Assembly (NCBI GenBank): GCA_000621185.1
Contig: JHYZ01000014.1
Location: 1-64,000, forward strand
Reading direction: 5' to 3'
DNA length: 64,000 nucleotides
From: Franconibacter pulveris DSM 19144
GTDB lineage: Bacteria > Pseudomonadota > Gammaproteobacteria > Enterobacterales > Enterobacteriaceae
Position numbers and translations under genes: made by a program. The first letter of the stretch is position 1. Each line of letters begins with the position of its first letter. Shown one piece after another: positions 44,591 through 53,774 of this stretch. The notes under the pieces are model-generated. The model saw only the letters and a program-made list of their open reading frames with translations. It was not told the DNA's origin and searched no databases.

Positions 44591-45841
44591 TCAACGGCTC
44601 TTAACAATCCTCGGCGTAATAAAAACCACCAGCTCCCGCCGTTCGTTTCCCTTGCCGTCATGGCTAAATACCCTTCCCAGTAATGGAATTTGCCCAAGCC
44701 ACGGCACGCTGTCTTTGCCGGATTTATTTTTTTGTTGAAAGATGCCGCCCAGCGCCAGGGTTTCGCCATCTTTCACTTCTACCTGTGTTTCAATCTCTTG
44801 TTTATCAATGGCTAGCGTTTCGCCATCCGCCTGCTGCAACACTTGCCCCGGCATATTCTGGCTGATGCGCAGCTTCAGGCGAATGGTGCCTTTGTTGCCA
44901 ATCGTGGGCGTCACTTCCATACCCAGCACCGCCTCTTTAAACTCGACCGAGGTTTTGCCGCTTTCGCCGCTGGAGACCTGATACGGGATCTCGCTGCCCT
45001 GTTTGATGCTGGCGGGCTGCTGATGAGCCGCCAGCAGTCGCGGGCTGGCGATAATCTCTACCTGATTTTTCTGCTCAAGCGCCGAGAGCTCAACGTCCAG
45101 CATTCGTCCATCGATGCGCCCGACGTTAAAACCCACATGCGTGGTCGCGTTCGCCACGCTAAGATCGGCAGAAAGGCTTGTGGGATGCCAGCGTTTGATA
45201 TCCCCTTCCGGCTCCGCCAGCCCCCATTTCACGCCCAGCTCGCGCAGGCTTTGTTCATTCATGGTAACAATATGGGCGGCCAGTTCCACTTGCCCTACCG
45301 GGATATCCATTTGCGCTATCCAGTCGCGCACCCGCTTCATCGCGGCGGCATTATCGCTCACCAGCAGCCGGTTAGTGCGTTTATCTACCGTCACGCTTCC
45401 TTGCGGGCTTAAGAGCTTATCGCCCAGCGCGCCGATGGCGGCGGCCAGCTCTGTCACGTCTGCATGCCCCAGCGTAAAAGTCTCGTTCCCGACAGGTTGA
45501 CTAAGTTGGCGCGCCGCTAAACGCCGCGCCTGCTGCTGCGCTTCCCAATCCTGCGGATAGACGCGCAAGATGGCGCCCTCTTTTTGCCAGTGCAGCCGGG
45601 CGCTGTCGATGACCGCCTGAAAAGCCTGCCGCCATGGCACATCAATAAGGTGCAAAGAAAGCGTTCCCTCAACGCCTGGCGCCACGACGAGATTCAGCTT
45701 TTCGCTCTCCGCCAGCGCCTGCAGCACTTGCGCTACCGGCGCTTCGTCCACCACCACGGAAAGCGGCGGGCTGGCCGTTGCGCCCAGGTTCTGACTTGCC
45801 GCCGCGTTCAATGCTAATAAAAGAAGAAGTTTCCTTTCCAT
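44591..45841 (-). CDS. hofQ: Secretin-like DNA-uptake protein HofQ
   Basis: Outer-membrane secretin of the PilQ/ComE class, needed in E. coli for use of DNA as a nutrient. The start MERKLLLLLALNAAASQN at 45841 begins a signal peptide and gives 416 residues. Secretin and TonB short N-terminal domain (LHLIDVPWRQAFQAVI), NolW-like repeat (TVDKRTNRLLVSD), secretin core (IIASPRLLAAHQQPA, GSEIPYQVSSGE, ELVVFITPRIV). Its start lies well inside the hofP frame. Confidence 0.94.
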   Translation of the reverse strand: MERKLLLLLALNAAASQNLGATASPPLSVVVDEAPVAQVLQALAESEKLNLVVAPGVEGTLSLHLIDVPWRQAFQAVIDSARLHWQKEGAILRVYPQDWEAQQQARRLAARQLSQPVGNETFTLGHADVTELAAAIGALGDKLLSPQGSVTVDKRTNRLLVSDNAAAMKRVRDWIAQMDIPVGQVELAAHIVTMNEQSLRELGVKWGLAEPEGDIKRWHPTSLSADLSVANATTHVGFNVGRIDGRMLDVELSALEQKNQVEIIASPRLLAAHQQPASIKQGSEIPYQVSSGESGKTSVEFKEAVLGMEVTPTIGNKGTIRLKLRISQNMPGQVLQQADGETLAIDKQEIETQVEVKDGETLALGGIFQQKNKSGKDSVPWLGQIPLLGRVFSHDGKGNERRELVVFITPRIVKSR

Positions 45842-46154
45842 GGGATTGCTCCTTAAGCTTCCAGTGTTGCGGCGTTTCCTCGCAGGCGCCATCCGCCACA
45901 AGCGTGATTTGCGCGGCAGCGATGGCGCTAACGCGCCAGCCTTCGTACAGCCTGCTTCCCACATTTACCCGAAGCGACTTTCCTTCCGGCGTCCTGACAA
46001 TTCCGCGTACCGCCTCTTCCCGACCAACCATGCCGAGATAACGCCAGCGCTCCGTTTTTTCTGTATCGCAATCTCCGGCGGGAGGTTCAAAAGGATTACG
46101 GCTGGCGATAGCGGGCTGCATTAACGCCGCGATAAGCAGCCATTCACTGCGCAT
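45669..46154 (-). CDS. hofP: HofP, PilP-like protein
   Basis: A 161-residue small periplasmic protein with an N-terminal signal (MRSEWLLIAALMQPAIASR), then NPFEPPAGDC and RYLGMVGREE similar to E. coli HofP. About the last 57 residues are read out of frame through the start of hofQ (173-base overlap) and are Gly/Arg/Ala/Ser-rich. E. coli HofP is 134 residues, so the tail is longer here. It overlaps hofO by 11 bases. Confidence 0.85.
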   Translation of the reverse strand: MRSEWLLIAALMQPAIASRNPFEPPAGDCDTEKTERWRYLGMVGREEAVRGIVRTPEGKSLRVNVGSRLYEGWRVSAIAAAQITLVADGACEETPQHWKLKEQSHGKETSSFISIERGGKSEPGRNGQPAAFRGGGRSAGSASAAGAGGERKAESRRGARR

Positions 46155-46626
46155 GTTTCATCTCCAGCTGTAGCGAAAGGCGCAACGATTTCTCATGGGG
46201 CGCTAACGTAAACGCCGTCGCTTCAATGTCGTAGCGCGCCAGTCGGGCAAAAAAAGCGGGCACCTGCGGCCACGCAAGATCGACTACCAGTTCGCCGCGC
46301 TGACCATCCGGCGACCAGCGCGCCAGTCGTCCGCCATGCGCCTGCACCAGCTCCAGCGCAGAGAAAGGTTCCGGTTTGAGCTTCGCCTCCAGCGCCGTTA
46401 TCTGACGATTGTGCTGCGCTTCATCCTGATGTCCTGCAAGCTGCTGGCGCTGTTGCTCCACCGTCTGCATGAGTTTCTGATAACGAAGCGCCTGCGCCGC
46501 GTTTTCCTGCCGGGCCGGGGCCAGCGCAAGCCAGCCGACGACAAGCCATGCCATCGTCCACGCCAACCAGCACAGCAGGCGCACGCTAACGGGAGCCGTG
46601 AGCCAGCGTTCAAGGTGCGGCGTCAT
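46144..46626 (-). CDS. hofO: HofO, PilO-like protein
   Basis: A 160-residue bitopic membrane protein: one hydrophobic segment near residues 16-38 (LLCWLAWTMAWLVVGWLAL), then a helical coiled region (QTVEQQRQQLAGHQDEAQ) and a small ferredoxin-like domain. It corresponds to PilO of the type IV pilus alignment complex and overlaps hofN by 17 bases. Confidence 0.88.
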   Translation of the reverse strand: MTPHLERWLTAPVSVRLLCWLAWTMAWLVVGWLALAPARQENAAQALRYQKLMQTVEQQRQQLAGHQDEAQHNRQITALEAKLKPEPFSALELVQAHGGRLARWSPDGQRGELVVDLAWPQVPAFFARLARYDIEATAFTLAPHEKSLRLSLQLEMKHAQ

Positions 46627-47161
46627 GCTTCACCTCCGGATAAAGCGCAATAGAGAAACGCCATTCGCGATGACTCGCTTTTGCCGTCTCTCCCATCTCG
46701 CTGGCCGGAAAACCGGGCAACTGCCGCAGGCTTTGCTGCAGCGCCGCTATTGCATCGGGATCGCGCGATTTTCCCTGCAACAGCAATGAGTTTTCAGTGA
46801 GGCTCAGGCTGGTGAACCAGAGAACCGACGGCGTGAACTCCGCGAGCGCAAGCAAACGAGGTTCCCACGCCGCAAGGCTCGTTTGTCGGGCGACTCGCCG
46901 CTCAACCTGTTGCCGTAACGTCTCTATGCGCTGCTTAAGCGCCGCGATGTTCGCAAGCCGGCTTGCCTGGGCGCGCTGCTCAAGCTGCGCAGCTTCTGTG
47001 CGGACGGACCATTGCGCCTGCGCCTGTATGAGAAGCCAGAACCAGAGCAGCGTTGCGGCTCCCACCGCCAGCGCGCCGCTGGCAAACAGCCCGGCCCAGA
47101 GCCGCATGCGTCCTTTGCGTCGTCGGGCGCGCCAGGCAAGCAGATTGATAAGCGCGCTCAT
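46610..47161 (-). CDS. hofN: HofN, PilN-like protein
   Basis: A 183-residue protein starting MSALINLLAWRARRRKGR. The N-terminal NLLxWR motif is the PilN signature that contacts PilM. One membrane segment (about residues 20-42) precedes a coiled coil. It overlaps hofM by four bases (ATGA). Confidence 0.9.
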   Translation of the reverse strand: MSALINLLAWRARRRKGRMRLWAGLFASGALAVGAATLLWFWLLIQAQAQWSVRTEAAQLEQRAQASRLANIAALKQRIETLRQQVERRVARQTSLAAWEPRLLALAEFTPSVLWFTSLSLTENSLLLQGKSRDPDAIAALQQSLRQLPGFPASEMGETAKASHREWRFSIALYPEVKHDAAP

Positions 47162-47955
47162 CGCGCGACCTCGCCCATCGCAAGGCCAAGCGCCACCGCG
47201 TAACATTCAGGCGTTTTTAATAACGGCGGCTGCTGAAAAGTGATAAAAACAAGCGGATCCAGACGCAGGCAACCTTCCGCTTCTGCCGGCAACGGACCGC
47301 ATACCGCTACGCGTTCGACGCTTATTGCCAGTTGTTTGGCCAGGGGCAGCAGACCGCCCCGCTCGATTACCCCCCAGCGCGAGCGGGAAGCCCATAACCA
47401 CTGTCCTGCGACTTCGCAAGCGATAAGCGCTACATTATCGGGCGCGTAAGGCCAGAAGGCCGTTAATGCGCAGGCGTCCGGTGTTAGCGCTTCGGGCTGG
47501 AGCCCTGCCGCGCGAAGGTTGGCTAGCAGCGCTTCGGCTTCCCTTTTCTGCGCAGCCGTTACCTGAAACCGGGCAGGCTCTTCAGCAAGTGCGTAGTCAA
47601 GCCAGAGCGTGTCTGCCGGGAGATGAAGATCGCGAGCGGTCGCGCTCGCCAGCCATGTTTCGCATTGCGATTCGCACAGCGTGGCGGTCGGACGCGGAAT
47701 GTCACGTTGCAGGGTACGCTGAGCCGGGAAAGCGATGCGCAGGCTATGTCCGCGCGGCAACTGCGCGCGCCACTGACGCAACGCCGACAGCAGCGCGCTA
47801 TCGCCTGTTATTACCCCTTCGCGCCAGAGAGGTTCACGGGCAGGAATATGCCACCAGCGGCACAGCGCCCAGCCGCCGCGCCTGCGGCTCAACGCCACCG
47901 CCTTTACACTATCTTCTTGAATATGCAAGCCAATTTGCCATCTGCCGTTTGTCAT
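47158..47955 (-). CDS. hofM: HofM, PilM-like protein
   Basis: A 265-residue actin-fold protein related to PilM, the cytoplasmic part of the pilus alignment complex. The start MTNGRWQIGLHIQEDSVKAV at 47955 is chosen by similarity to E. coli HofM. AFPAQRTLQRDIPRP is conserved. First gene of hofMNOPQ, divergent from mrcA. Confidence 0.9.
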   Translation of the reverse strand: MTNGRWQIGLHIQEDSVKAVALSRRRGGWALCRWWHIPAREPLWREGVITGDSALLSALRQWRAQLPRGHSLRIAFPAQRTLQRDIPRPTATLCESQCETWLASATARDLHLPADTLWLDYALAEEPARFQVTAAQKREAEALLANLRAAGLQPEALTPDACALTAFWPYAPDNVALIACEVAGQWLWASRSRWGVIERGGLLPLAKQLAISVERVAVCGPLPAEAEGCLRLDPLVFITFQQPPLLKTPECYAVALGLAMGEVAR

Positions 47956-48074
47956 GATTGCCGATCTCCTTATCGTGCCGGGTGAAAATGACATATCAAT
48001 GCTTCAGGCTTGCCTTTATACTACCGCGCGATTGTTTATAAACTGCCCAAACGAAACCAAATGAGAAATTCCCG

Positions 48075-50627
48075 GTGAAGTTCGTAAAGTATTTATTCAT
48101 CCTTGCAGTCTTTTGCATTCTGCTGGGAGCCGGCTCGATCTATGGTCTTTACAAGTACATAGAGCCACAGTTACCCGATGTCGCCACGTTGAAAGATGTG
48201 CGGCTCCAGATCCCTATGCAGGTTTACAGCGCCGACGGCGAACTTATCGCCCAGTACGGTGAAAAGCGCCGTATTCCGCTAACGCTTGATCAGATCCCGC
48301 CGGTGATGGTGAAAGCGTTTATCGCCACCGAAGACAGCCGCTTTTACGAACACCACGGGGTCGACCCGGTAGGGATATTTCGTGCGGCAAGCGTGGCGCT
48401 CTTTTCCGGCCACGCTTCGCAAGGGGCGAGCACCATCACGCAGCAGCTGGCGCGTAACTTCTTCTTAAGCCCGGAGCGCACGCTGGTGCGTAAAATCAAG
48501 GAAGTGTTCCTGGCGATACGCATTGAGCAACTCATGAGCAAGGATGAAATCCTTGAGCTCTACCTGAATAAGATTTACCTCGGCTACCGCGCCTATGGCG
48601 TCGGGGCGGCGGCGCAGGTCTATTTCGGCAAGACTATCGACCAGCTGAGCCTAAGCGAAATGGCCGTTATCGCCGGCCTGCCAAAAGCGCCCTCCACCTT
48701 CAACCCGCTCTATTCGCTTGACCGCGCAACGGCGCGGCGCAACGTGGTGCTTTCGCGCATGCTGAGCGAGGGCTATATCACCCAGATGCAGTACGATAGC
48801 GCGCGCGATGAAGCTATCGACGCGGCTTACCACGCTCCGGAAATCGCTTTCTCCGCGCCTTATCTTTCTGAAATGGTGCGCCAGGAGATGGTGAATCGCT
48901 ACGGCGAAAACGCCTACACCGACGGCTACAAGGTCTACACCACGATTACCCGCCGGCTTCAACAGGCGGCGCAGCAGGCGGTGCGCGACAACGTGATGGA
49001 TTACGACATGCGCCACGGCTACCGCGGCCCGGCGAACGTATTGTGGAAAGTGGGCGAAGCGGCGTGGGATCAACAACGTATTGTGGATTCGCTGAAAAAC
49101 CTGCCGACTTACGGGCCGTTGCTGCCCGCGGTGGTCACACAGGCATCGCCTGCGGAGGCGACGACGCTGCTGGCGGATGGTTCGTCTATTACGCTCTCCA
49201 TGGACGGCATGCGCTGGGCGCGCCCTTACCGCTCCGACACCGCGCAAGGCCCAACGCCGCGTAAAGTGACCGATGTGGTGCAGACCGGCCAGCAAATTTG
49301 GGTGCGTAAAGTCGGCGACAACTGGTGGCTAGGCCAGGTGCCGGACGTGAACTCGGCGCTGGTCTCCATCAACCCGAAAGATGGCGCCGTCATGGCGCTG
49401 GTAGGCGGCTTCGACTTTAACCAAAGCAAGTTTAACCGCGCCACGCAGGCGCTGCGCCAGGTAGGCTCCAATATTAAGCCTTTCCTCTATACTGCGGCGA
49501 TGGATAAAGGGCTAACGCTTGCCAGCATCCTCAACGATGTGCCGATTTCACGCTGGGATGCGGGTGCAGGCTCCGACTGGCGGCCGAAAAACTCGCCTGC
49601 GCAATACGATGGCCCGATTCGTCTTCGCCAGGGGCTGGGACAGTCTAAAAACGTGGTGATGGTGCGCGCCATGCGCGCCATGGGCGTCGATTACGCGGCG
49701 GAGTATCTGCAGCGCTTCGGCTTCCCGGCGCAGAATATTGTCCATACCGAATCGCTGGCGCTTGGCTCCGCTTCCTTTACGCCGATGCAGGTGGCGCGCG
49801 GCTATGCGGTAATGACGAACGGCGGCTACCTGGTCGACCCCTACTTCATTACTAAAATCCTCAATGAACAGGGCGATACGCTCTTCCAGGCGATGCCAAA
49901 AGTGGCCTGCGCGGATTGCGATATTCCGGTGATTTACGGCGATACGCCAAAATCCAATGTGCTTGAAAATAAAGATGTGGAAGAGGTGGCGACGTCGCAG
50001 GAGCAGCAGAACGCTACCGTGCCGATGCCGCAGCTTGAGCAGGCTAACAAAGCGCTGGTCGCGCAGAGTCCTGCGCCGCAGTACGCGCCGCATGTCATCA
50101 ATACGCCACTGTCGTTTTTGATTAAGAGCGCGCTGAATACCAATATCTTTGGCGAACCGGGCTGGCAGGGTACAGGCTGGCGCGCGGGCCGGGATTTACA
50201 GCGTCGTGACATTGGCGGTAAAACCGGCACCACCAACAGCTCCAAAGACGCCTGGTTCTCCGGCTATGGTCCGGGCGTGGTGACCTCGGTCTGGATTGGC
50301 TTTGACGATCATCGTCGCGATCTTGGACGCACCAGCGCTTCCGGCGCGATTGCGGACCAGATTTCCGGCTACGAAGGCGGCGCCAAGAGCGCCCAGCCCG
50401 CCTGGGACGCTTATATGAAAGCCGCGCTTGAGGGCGTGCCTGAAGAGCCGCTGACGCCGCCGCCGGGCATCGTGACGGTGAACATCGACCGCAGCACCGG
50501 ACAGTTAGCGAACGGTGGCAACAGCCGCGAAGAGTATTTTATTGAAGGTACGCAGCCAACGCAGCACGCCGTGCATGAGGTGGGCACCACGCTCATCGAT
50601 AATGGCGAAACGCACGAATTGTTCTGA
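48075..50627 (+). CDS. mrcA: Penicillin-binding protein 1A
   Basis: Bifunctional peptidoglycan glycosyltransferase and transpeptidase. GTG start at 48075, 850 residues. Membrane anchor at residues 5-27; GT51 domain with ATEDSRFYEHHG (about 84) and QGASTITQQLARN. An OB/linker region follows, then the transpeptidase with catalytic Ser465 in GSNIKPF, SKN in GQSKNVVM and KTGTTN (about 715). Monocistronic with its own terminator. Confidence 0.98.
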   Translation: MKFVKYLFILAVFCILLGAGSIYGLYKYIEPQLPDVATLKDVRLQIPMQVYSADGELIAQYGEKRRIPLTLDQIPPVMVKAFIATEDSRFYEHHGVDPVGIFRAASVALFSGHASQGASTITQQLARNFFLSPERTLVRKIKEVFLAIRIEQLMSKDEILELYLNKIYLGYRAYGVGAAAQVYFGKTIDQLSLSEMAVIAGLPKAPSTFNPLYSLDRATARRNVVLSRMLSEGYITQMQYDSARDEAIDAAYHAPEIAFSAPYLSEMVRQEMVNRYGENAYTDGYKVYTTITRRLQQAAQQAVRDNVMDYDMRHGYRGPANVLWKVGEAAWDQQRIVDSLKNLPTYGPLLPAVVTQASPAEATTLLADGSSITLSMDGMRWARPYRSDTAQGPTPRKVTDVVQTGQQIWVRKVGDNWWLGQVPDVNSALVSINPKDGAVMALVGGFDFNQSKFNRATQALRQVGSNIKPFLYTAAMDKGLTLASILNDVPISRWDAGAGSDWRPKNSPAQYDGPIRLRQGLGQSKNVVMVRAMRAMGVDYAAEYLQRFGFPAQNIVHTESLALGSASFTPMQVARGYAVMTNGGYLVDPYFITKILNEQGDTLFQAMPKVACADCDIPVIYGDTPKSNVLENKDVEEVATSQEQQNATVPMPQLEQANKALVAQSPAPQYAPHVINTPLSFLIKSALNTNIFGEPGWQGTGWRAGRDLQRRDIGGKTGTTNSSKDAWFSGYGPGVVTSVWIGFDDHRRDLGRTSASGAIADQISGYEGGAKSAQPAWDAYMKAALEGVPEEPLTPPPGIVTVNIDRSTGQLANGGNSREEYFIEGTQPTQHAVHEVGTTLIDNGETHELF

Positions 50628-50637
50628 TGGCCAAAAC

Positions 50638-50667
50638 AAAAACGCCCCTGCAAAGGGGCGTTTTTTT
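50638..50667. terminator. Bidirectional terminator mrcA / nudE
   Basis: Stem AAAAACGCCCCT / AGGGGCGTTTTT with GCAA tetraloop, 11 bases after the mrcA stop, ending in seven T. Confidence 0.93.
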
Positions 50668-50682
50668 ATGACGGTGCGCAGG

Positions 50683-51243
50683 TTAAAAGCGGCCCTGGGA
50701 CCGGAGCCATTCGCGCACCAGGAACAATGCGCTAACGTTACGCGCCTCGCTAAAATCCGGGTCTTCCAGCAGCGTCATCATTTCCGCAAGCGGCCAGCGC
50801 ACCTGAACTAACGGCTCCGGCTCATCGCCCTGCAGCGATTCGGGATAGAGCTTTTCCGCCATCACAATGTTCATTTTGCTGGAAAAATACGACGGCGCCA
50901 TGGTGAGCTTTTTCAAAAACGTGAGCTCATGCGCGCCGAAGCCCACCTCTTCTTTCAATTCGCGGTTAGCGGCTTCAAACACGGTTTCGCCCGGGTCGAT
51001 CAACCCCTTGGGAAAGCCCAATTCATAAGACTCTGTACCCACCGCGTACTCGCGGATCAGCACCAGTTCATTATCAATAATGGGCACAATCATTACCGCC
51101 TCACGAGTGGAGGGGCGCATACGCTCATAGACCCGGCGCTCGCCGTTGCTGAACTCCAGATCCACAGTTTCCACGTTAAACAGACGGGAACGGGCTACAG
51201 ATTCAACACGGAGAATGGTGGGTTTTTGTAATGGTTTACTCAT
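50683..51243 (-). CDS. nudE: ADP compounds hydrolase NudE
   Basis: Nudix hydrolase acting on ADP-ribose, NADH and Ap3A. The start MSKPLQKPTILRVESVAR at 51243 gives 186 residues. The Nudix box is intact: GLIDPGETVF..ANRELKEEVGF (about residues 92-114), unlike that of the NrtR homolog in this window. Confidence 0.96.
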   Translation of the reverse strand: MSKPLQKPTILRVESVARSRLFNVETVDLEFSNGERRVYERMRPSTREAVMIVPIIDNELVLIREYAVGTESYELGFPKGLIDPGETVFEAANRELKEEVGFGAHELTFLKKLTMAPSYFSSKMNIVMAEKLYPESLQGDEPEPLVQVRWPLAEMMTLLEDPDFSEARNVSALFLVREWLRSQGRF

Positions 51244-51574
51244 CGCATGGATCACAGAGGTAAGAAATAGTCTTCATTGTGCGACATGCCGCACGGTTTG
51301 AGCAATGTGAATTGGCTGTTATTTACATTTTTGTAACCTTGTTTCGAGATATTTCGCAATTGCGAACAATTGTCAAGAGGCTGAAATTGAAATAAGAATT
51401 TGCTGATATTTAGGCCGATCCGCCTTTGCTACCATTTCACAGCCGCTGGTATGCCTCAGTAATTTCACTCAAGTTGCACCTCATACCTGCCGATAAAGCT
51501 CTTTTGCACACTTGCTTTTTGCTGGTGACGTTTGTCGATATCTGTACCAGGAACCGTAGTTTGATGGGGAAAGC
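51244..51574. other. Divergent nudE-igaA control region
   Basis: 331 bases without a gene. It contains the perfect 14-base palindrome TTCGCAATTGCGAA at 51353-51366 and, one turn away, ACAATTGT (51366-51373). I found no convincing -35/-10 pair. Confidence 0.5.
51353..51366. promoter_or_regulatory. 14-base palindrome between nudE and igaA
   Basis: TTCGCAATTGCGAA is fully symmetric. The adjacent ACAATTGT has its centre 10 bases away, on the same face of the helix. Possible operator for an unidentified regulator. Confidence 0.4.
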
Positions 51575-53713
51575 ATGAGCACCTTATTGATTTTCGTAGC
51601 TGCTATGCTGGCCTGTATGGTGATTGCAGGATGGTGGTTGAAGCGCAAAAAACATCACCGCGGCGGCAGGCTGTCCGCTCACACTTTTACTGGCGCTACT
51701 ACCCGTAAACTTTCTGCGGATGAGCGCAGCGCGGTAGAAAGCTATCTTGAGACGCTGGCCCGCTATCAGGACGCCCCTGGCCCGACGGGCGCCAGCAAAG
51801 CGCCCATTAGCCTGACGCTCACTTCACAAAGCAACACGGTCTATGCTTTAACGCGCTCCATTACGCGTTACGGTTTGAGCACTGACGACCCCAATAAATG
51901 GCGTTACTACCTGGACTCGGTGGAAGTGCACCTGCCGCCCTTCTGGGAGCAGCACATCACCGATGACAACAGCGTCGAGCTTATCCTTACCGCAACGCTG
52001 CCGCTGGTTATCTCGCTAAATGGCTATAGCCTGGAGAATTCGGCGCCCGAAACGCGCGGCTACGCGCTGGAGCACAATCCCTCTCGCCAGGCCTCGATTC
52101 GCGGCGAAGAGAGCGAGCAGATCGAACTGCTTAACATTCGCCAGGAGACTCACGAGGAGCACTCCCTGGGGCGGCCGGACGGCCTGCGCGAAGCGCTGCT
52201 CATCTGCGGCGCGTTTATGCTTTTCTTTCTCTGTCTGGTGACGCCAGAGATGTTTCTGCCGTGGCTGCTGGGCGGCGGCGTTATGCTGCTGGCGGCGGGG
52301 CTGTGGGGGCTTTTCGCGCCGCCTGCAAAAACCGCGTTGCGGGAAATTCATTGCCTGCGCGGCACGCCAAAGCGCTGGGGGCTGTTTGGCGAGTCGGACC
52401 AGGAACAAATCAATAATATTTCGCTTGGCATTATCGACCTCGTTTATCCGCCGCACTGGCAGCCGTTTATTCACCAGGATTTAGGCCAGAAAACTGATAT
52501 TGATATCTACCTTGATCGCCATGTCGTGCGGCAGGGTCGTTTTCTCTCCCTGCATGAAGAGGTGAAAAACTTCCCGCTGCAGCCCTGGCTGCGCAACGCC
52601 ATCATCTCGCTGGGCGCGCTGGTGGTATTAACGCTGCTCACGCTCTGGGTGCCGCTCGATATGCCGTTTAAGCTAACCGTTTCCTGGCTTAAGGGCGCGC
52701 AAACCGTTGAAGCGACAAGCGTAGAGCAACTGGAGCAGGCCGGGCTGCGCGTTGGCGATACCCTGCGCGTCAACGGTACCGGGATGTGTAATATTCATCT
52801 GCCGGGCAGCTATTCGCCGCGGCAAAACTATCCGTTCATGCCGTTCGACTGTTCGCAAATCCTCTGGAATAACGCACGGCTGCTGCCGTTGCCGGAGTCT
52901 GATGTCGTCGCCAAAGCCACGGCGCTGACCGAAGCGGTGAACCGCCAGCTTCATCCGATGGCGGGCGAAAGTAAAATCAACCCGCAGTTGGCCTCCGCTA
53001 TCCAGAAATCGGGCATGATCCTGCTGGATGATTTCTCGGAAATCGTGCTGCTGACCGAAGCGCTCTGCACCGGCGAAGATGAGTGTGTTCGCCTTAAAAA
53101 CGCGCTGGTGAACCTTGGCAACACGAAAGACTGGGAGACGCTGACCCACCGCGCCAGCGCCGGCAAGCTCGACGGTATTAATGTCCTGCTGCGCCCGGTC
53201 AGTGCTGAGTCGCTGGATAGTCTGGTCACGACCTCCACCGCGCCGTTCTTCCAGCGTGAAACCAACCGGGCGGCGCAGGCGCTTAATAGTCCGCCGCCGG
53301 GCGGCTTTATGATAGTCAGCGATGAAGGCGAAGATTTAGTCGACCAGCCCTACCCGCCAATGTCGCTCTATGACTATCCGGCGCAGGAGCAATGGAAAGA
53401 GTTCCAGCGGCTGGCGGAAATGCTGATGCAAACGCCTTTCCATGCGGAAGGCATTATCACCAGCATCCGCACCGATGCGAACGGCACGCAACACGTGGCG
53501 CTGCACAGTATTCCCGACAGCGCGGGCCTGTGGCGCTACATCGGCACCACCCTGCTGATGGTCGCCATGTTGGTTTGCGTAATTTATAACGGCTTTATGG
53601 CGCTGCGCCGCTGGCAGCGCAACCGCAGCCGACTGGCGCAAATTCAGCACTACTATGAAAGCTGCCTGAATCCGCAGTTGGTCCCCTCCCCCGAGGTCCG
53701 CTCTCTGTTCTGA
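51575..53713 (+). CDS. igaA: Rcs phosphorelay inhibitor IgaA
   Basis: Inner-membrane protein of 712 residues that restrains the Rcs envelope-stress system (also called YrfF or MucM). Hydrophobic segments are at about residues 2-20, 205-250, 340-362 and 655-675, with a large periplasmic part between the last two. It begins MSTLLIFVAAMLACMVIAGW. The family is essential in Rcs-intact enterobacteria. Confidence 0.96.
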   Translation: MSTLLIFVAAMLACMVIAGWWLKRKKHHRGGRLSAHTFTGATTRKLSADERSAVESYLETLARYQDAPGPTGASKAPISLTLTSQSNTVYALTRSITRYGLSTDDPNKWRYYLDSVEVHLPPFWEQHITDDNSVELILTATLPLVISLNGYSLENSAPETRGYALEHNPSRQASIRGEESEQIELLNIRQETHEEHSLGRPDGLREALLICGAFMLFFLCLVTPEMFLPWLLGGGVMLLAAGLWGLFAPPAKTALREIHCLRGTPKRWGLFGESDQEQINNISLGIIDLVYPPHWQPFIHQDLGQKTDIDIYLDRHVVRQGRFLSLHEEVKNFPLQPWLRNAIISLGALVVLTLLTLWVPLDMPFKLTVSWLKGAQTVEATSVEQLEQAGLRVGDTLRVNGTGMCNIHLPGSYSPRQNYPFMPFDCSQILWNNARLLPLPESDVVAKATALTEAVNRQLHPMAGESKINPQLASAIQKSGMILLDDFSEIVLLTEALCTGEDECVRLKNALVNLGNTKDWETLTHRASAGKLDGINVLLRPVSAESLDSLVTTSTAPFFQRETNRAAQALNSPPPGGFMIVSDEGEDLVDQPYPPMSLYDYPAQEQWKEFQRLAEMLMQTPFHAEGIITSIRTDANGTQHVALHSIPDSAGLWRYIGTTLLMVAMLVCVIYNGFMALRRWQRNRSRLAQIQHYYESCLNPQLVPSPEVRSLF

Positions 53714-53717
53714 TGAA

Positions 53718-53753
53718 AAAGGGCGTCAGGAGTATGATACCCTGACGCCCTTT
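53718..53753 (+). terminator. Terminator-like hairpin igaA / yrfG
   Basis: Stem AAAGGGCGTCAGG / CCTGACGCCCTTT, 13 bases, with a ten-base loop AGTATGATAC. It follows igaA by four bases and is followed by GCTCTTCC. The loop includes TATGAT, which might serve as a -10 for yrfG. Confidence 0.7.
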
Positions 53754-53774
53754 GCTCTTCCGGCTGGAGAAACC

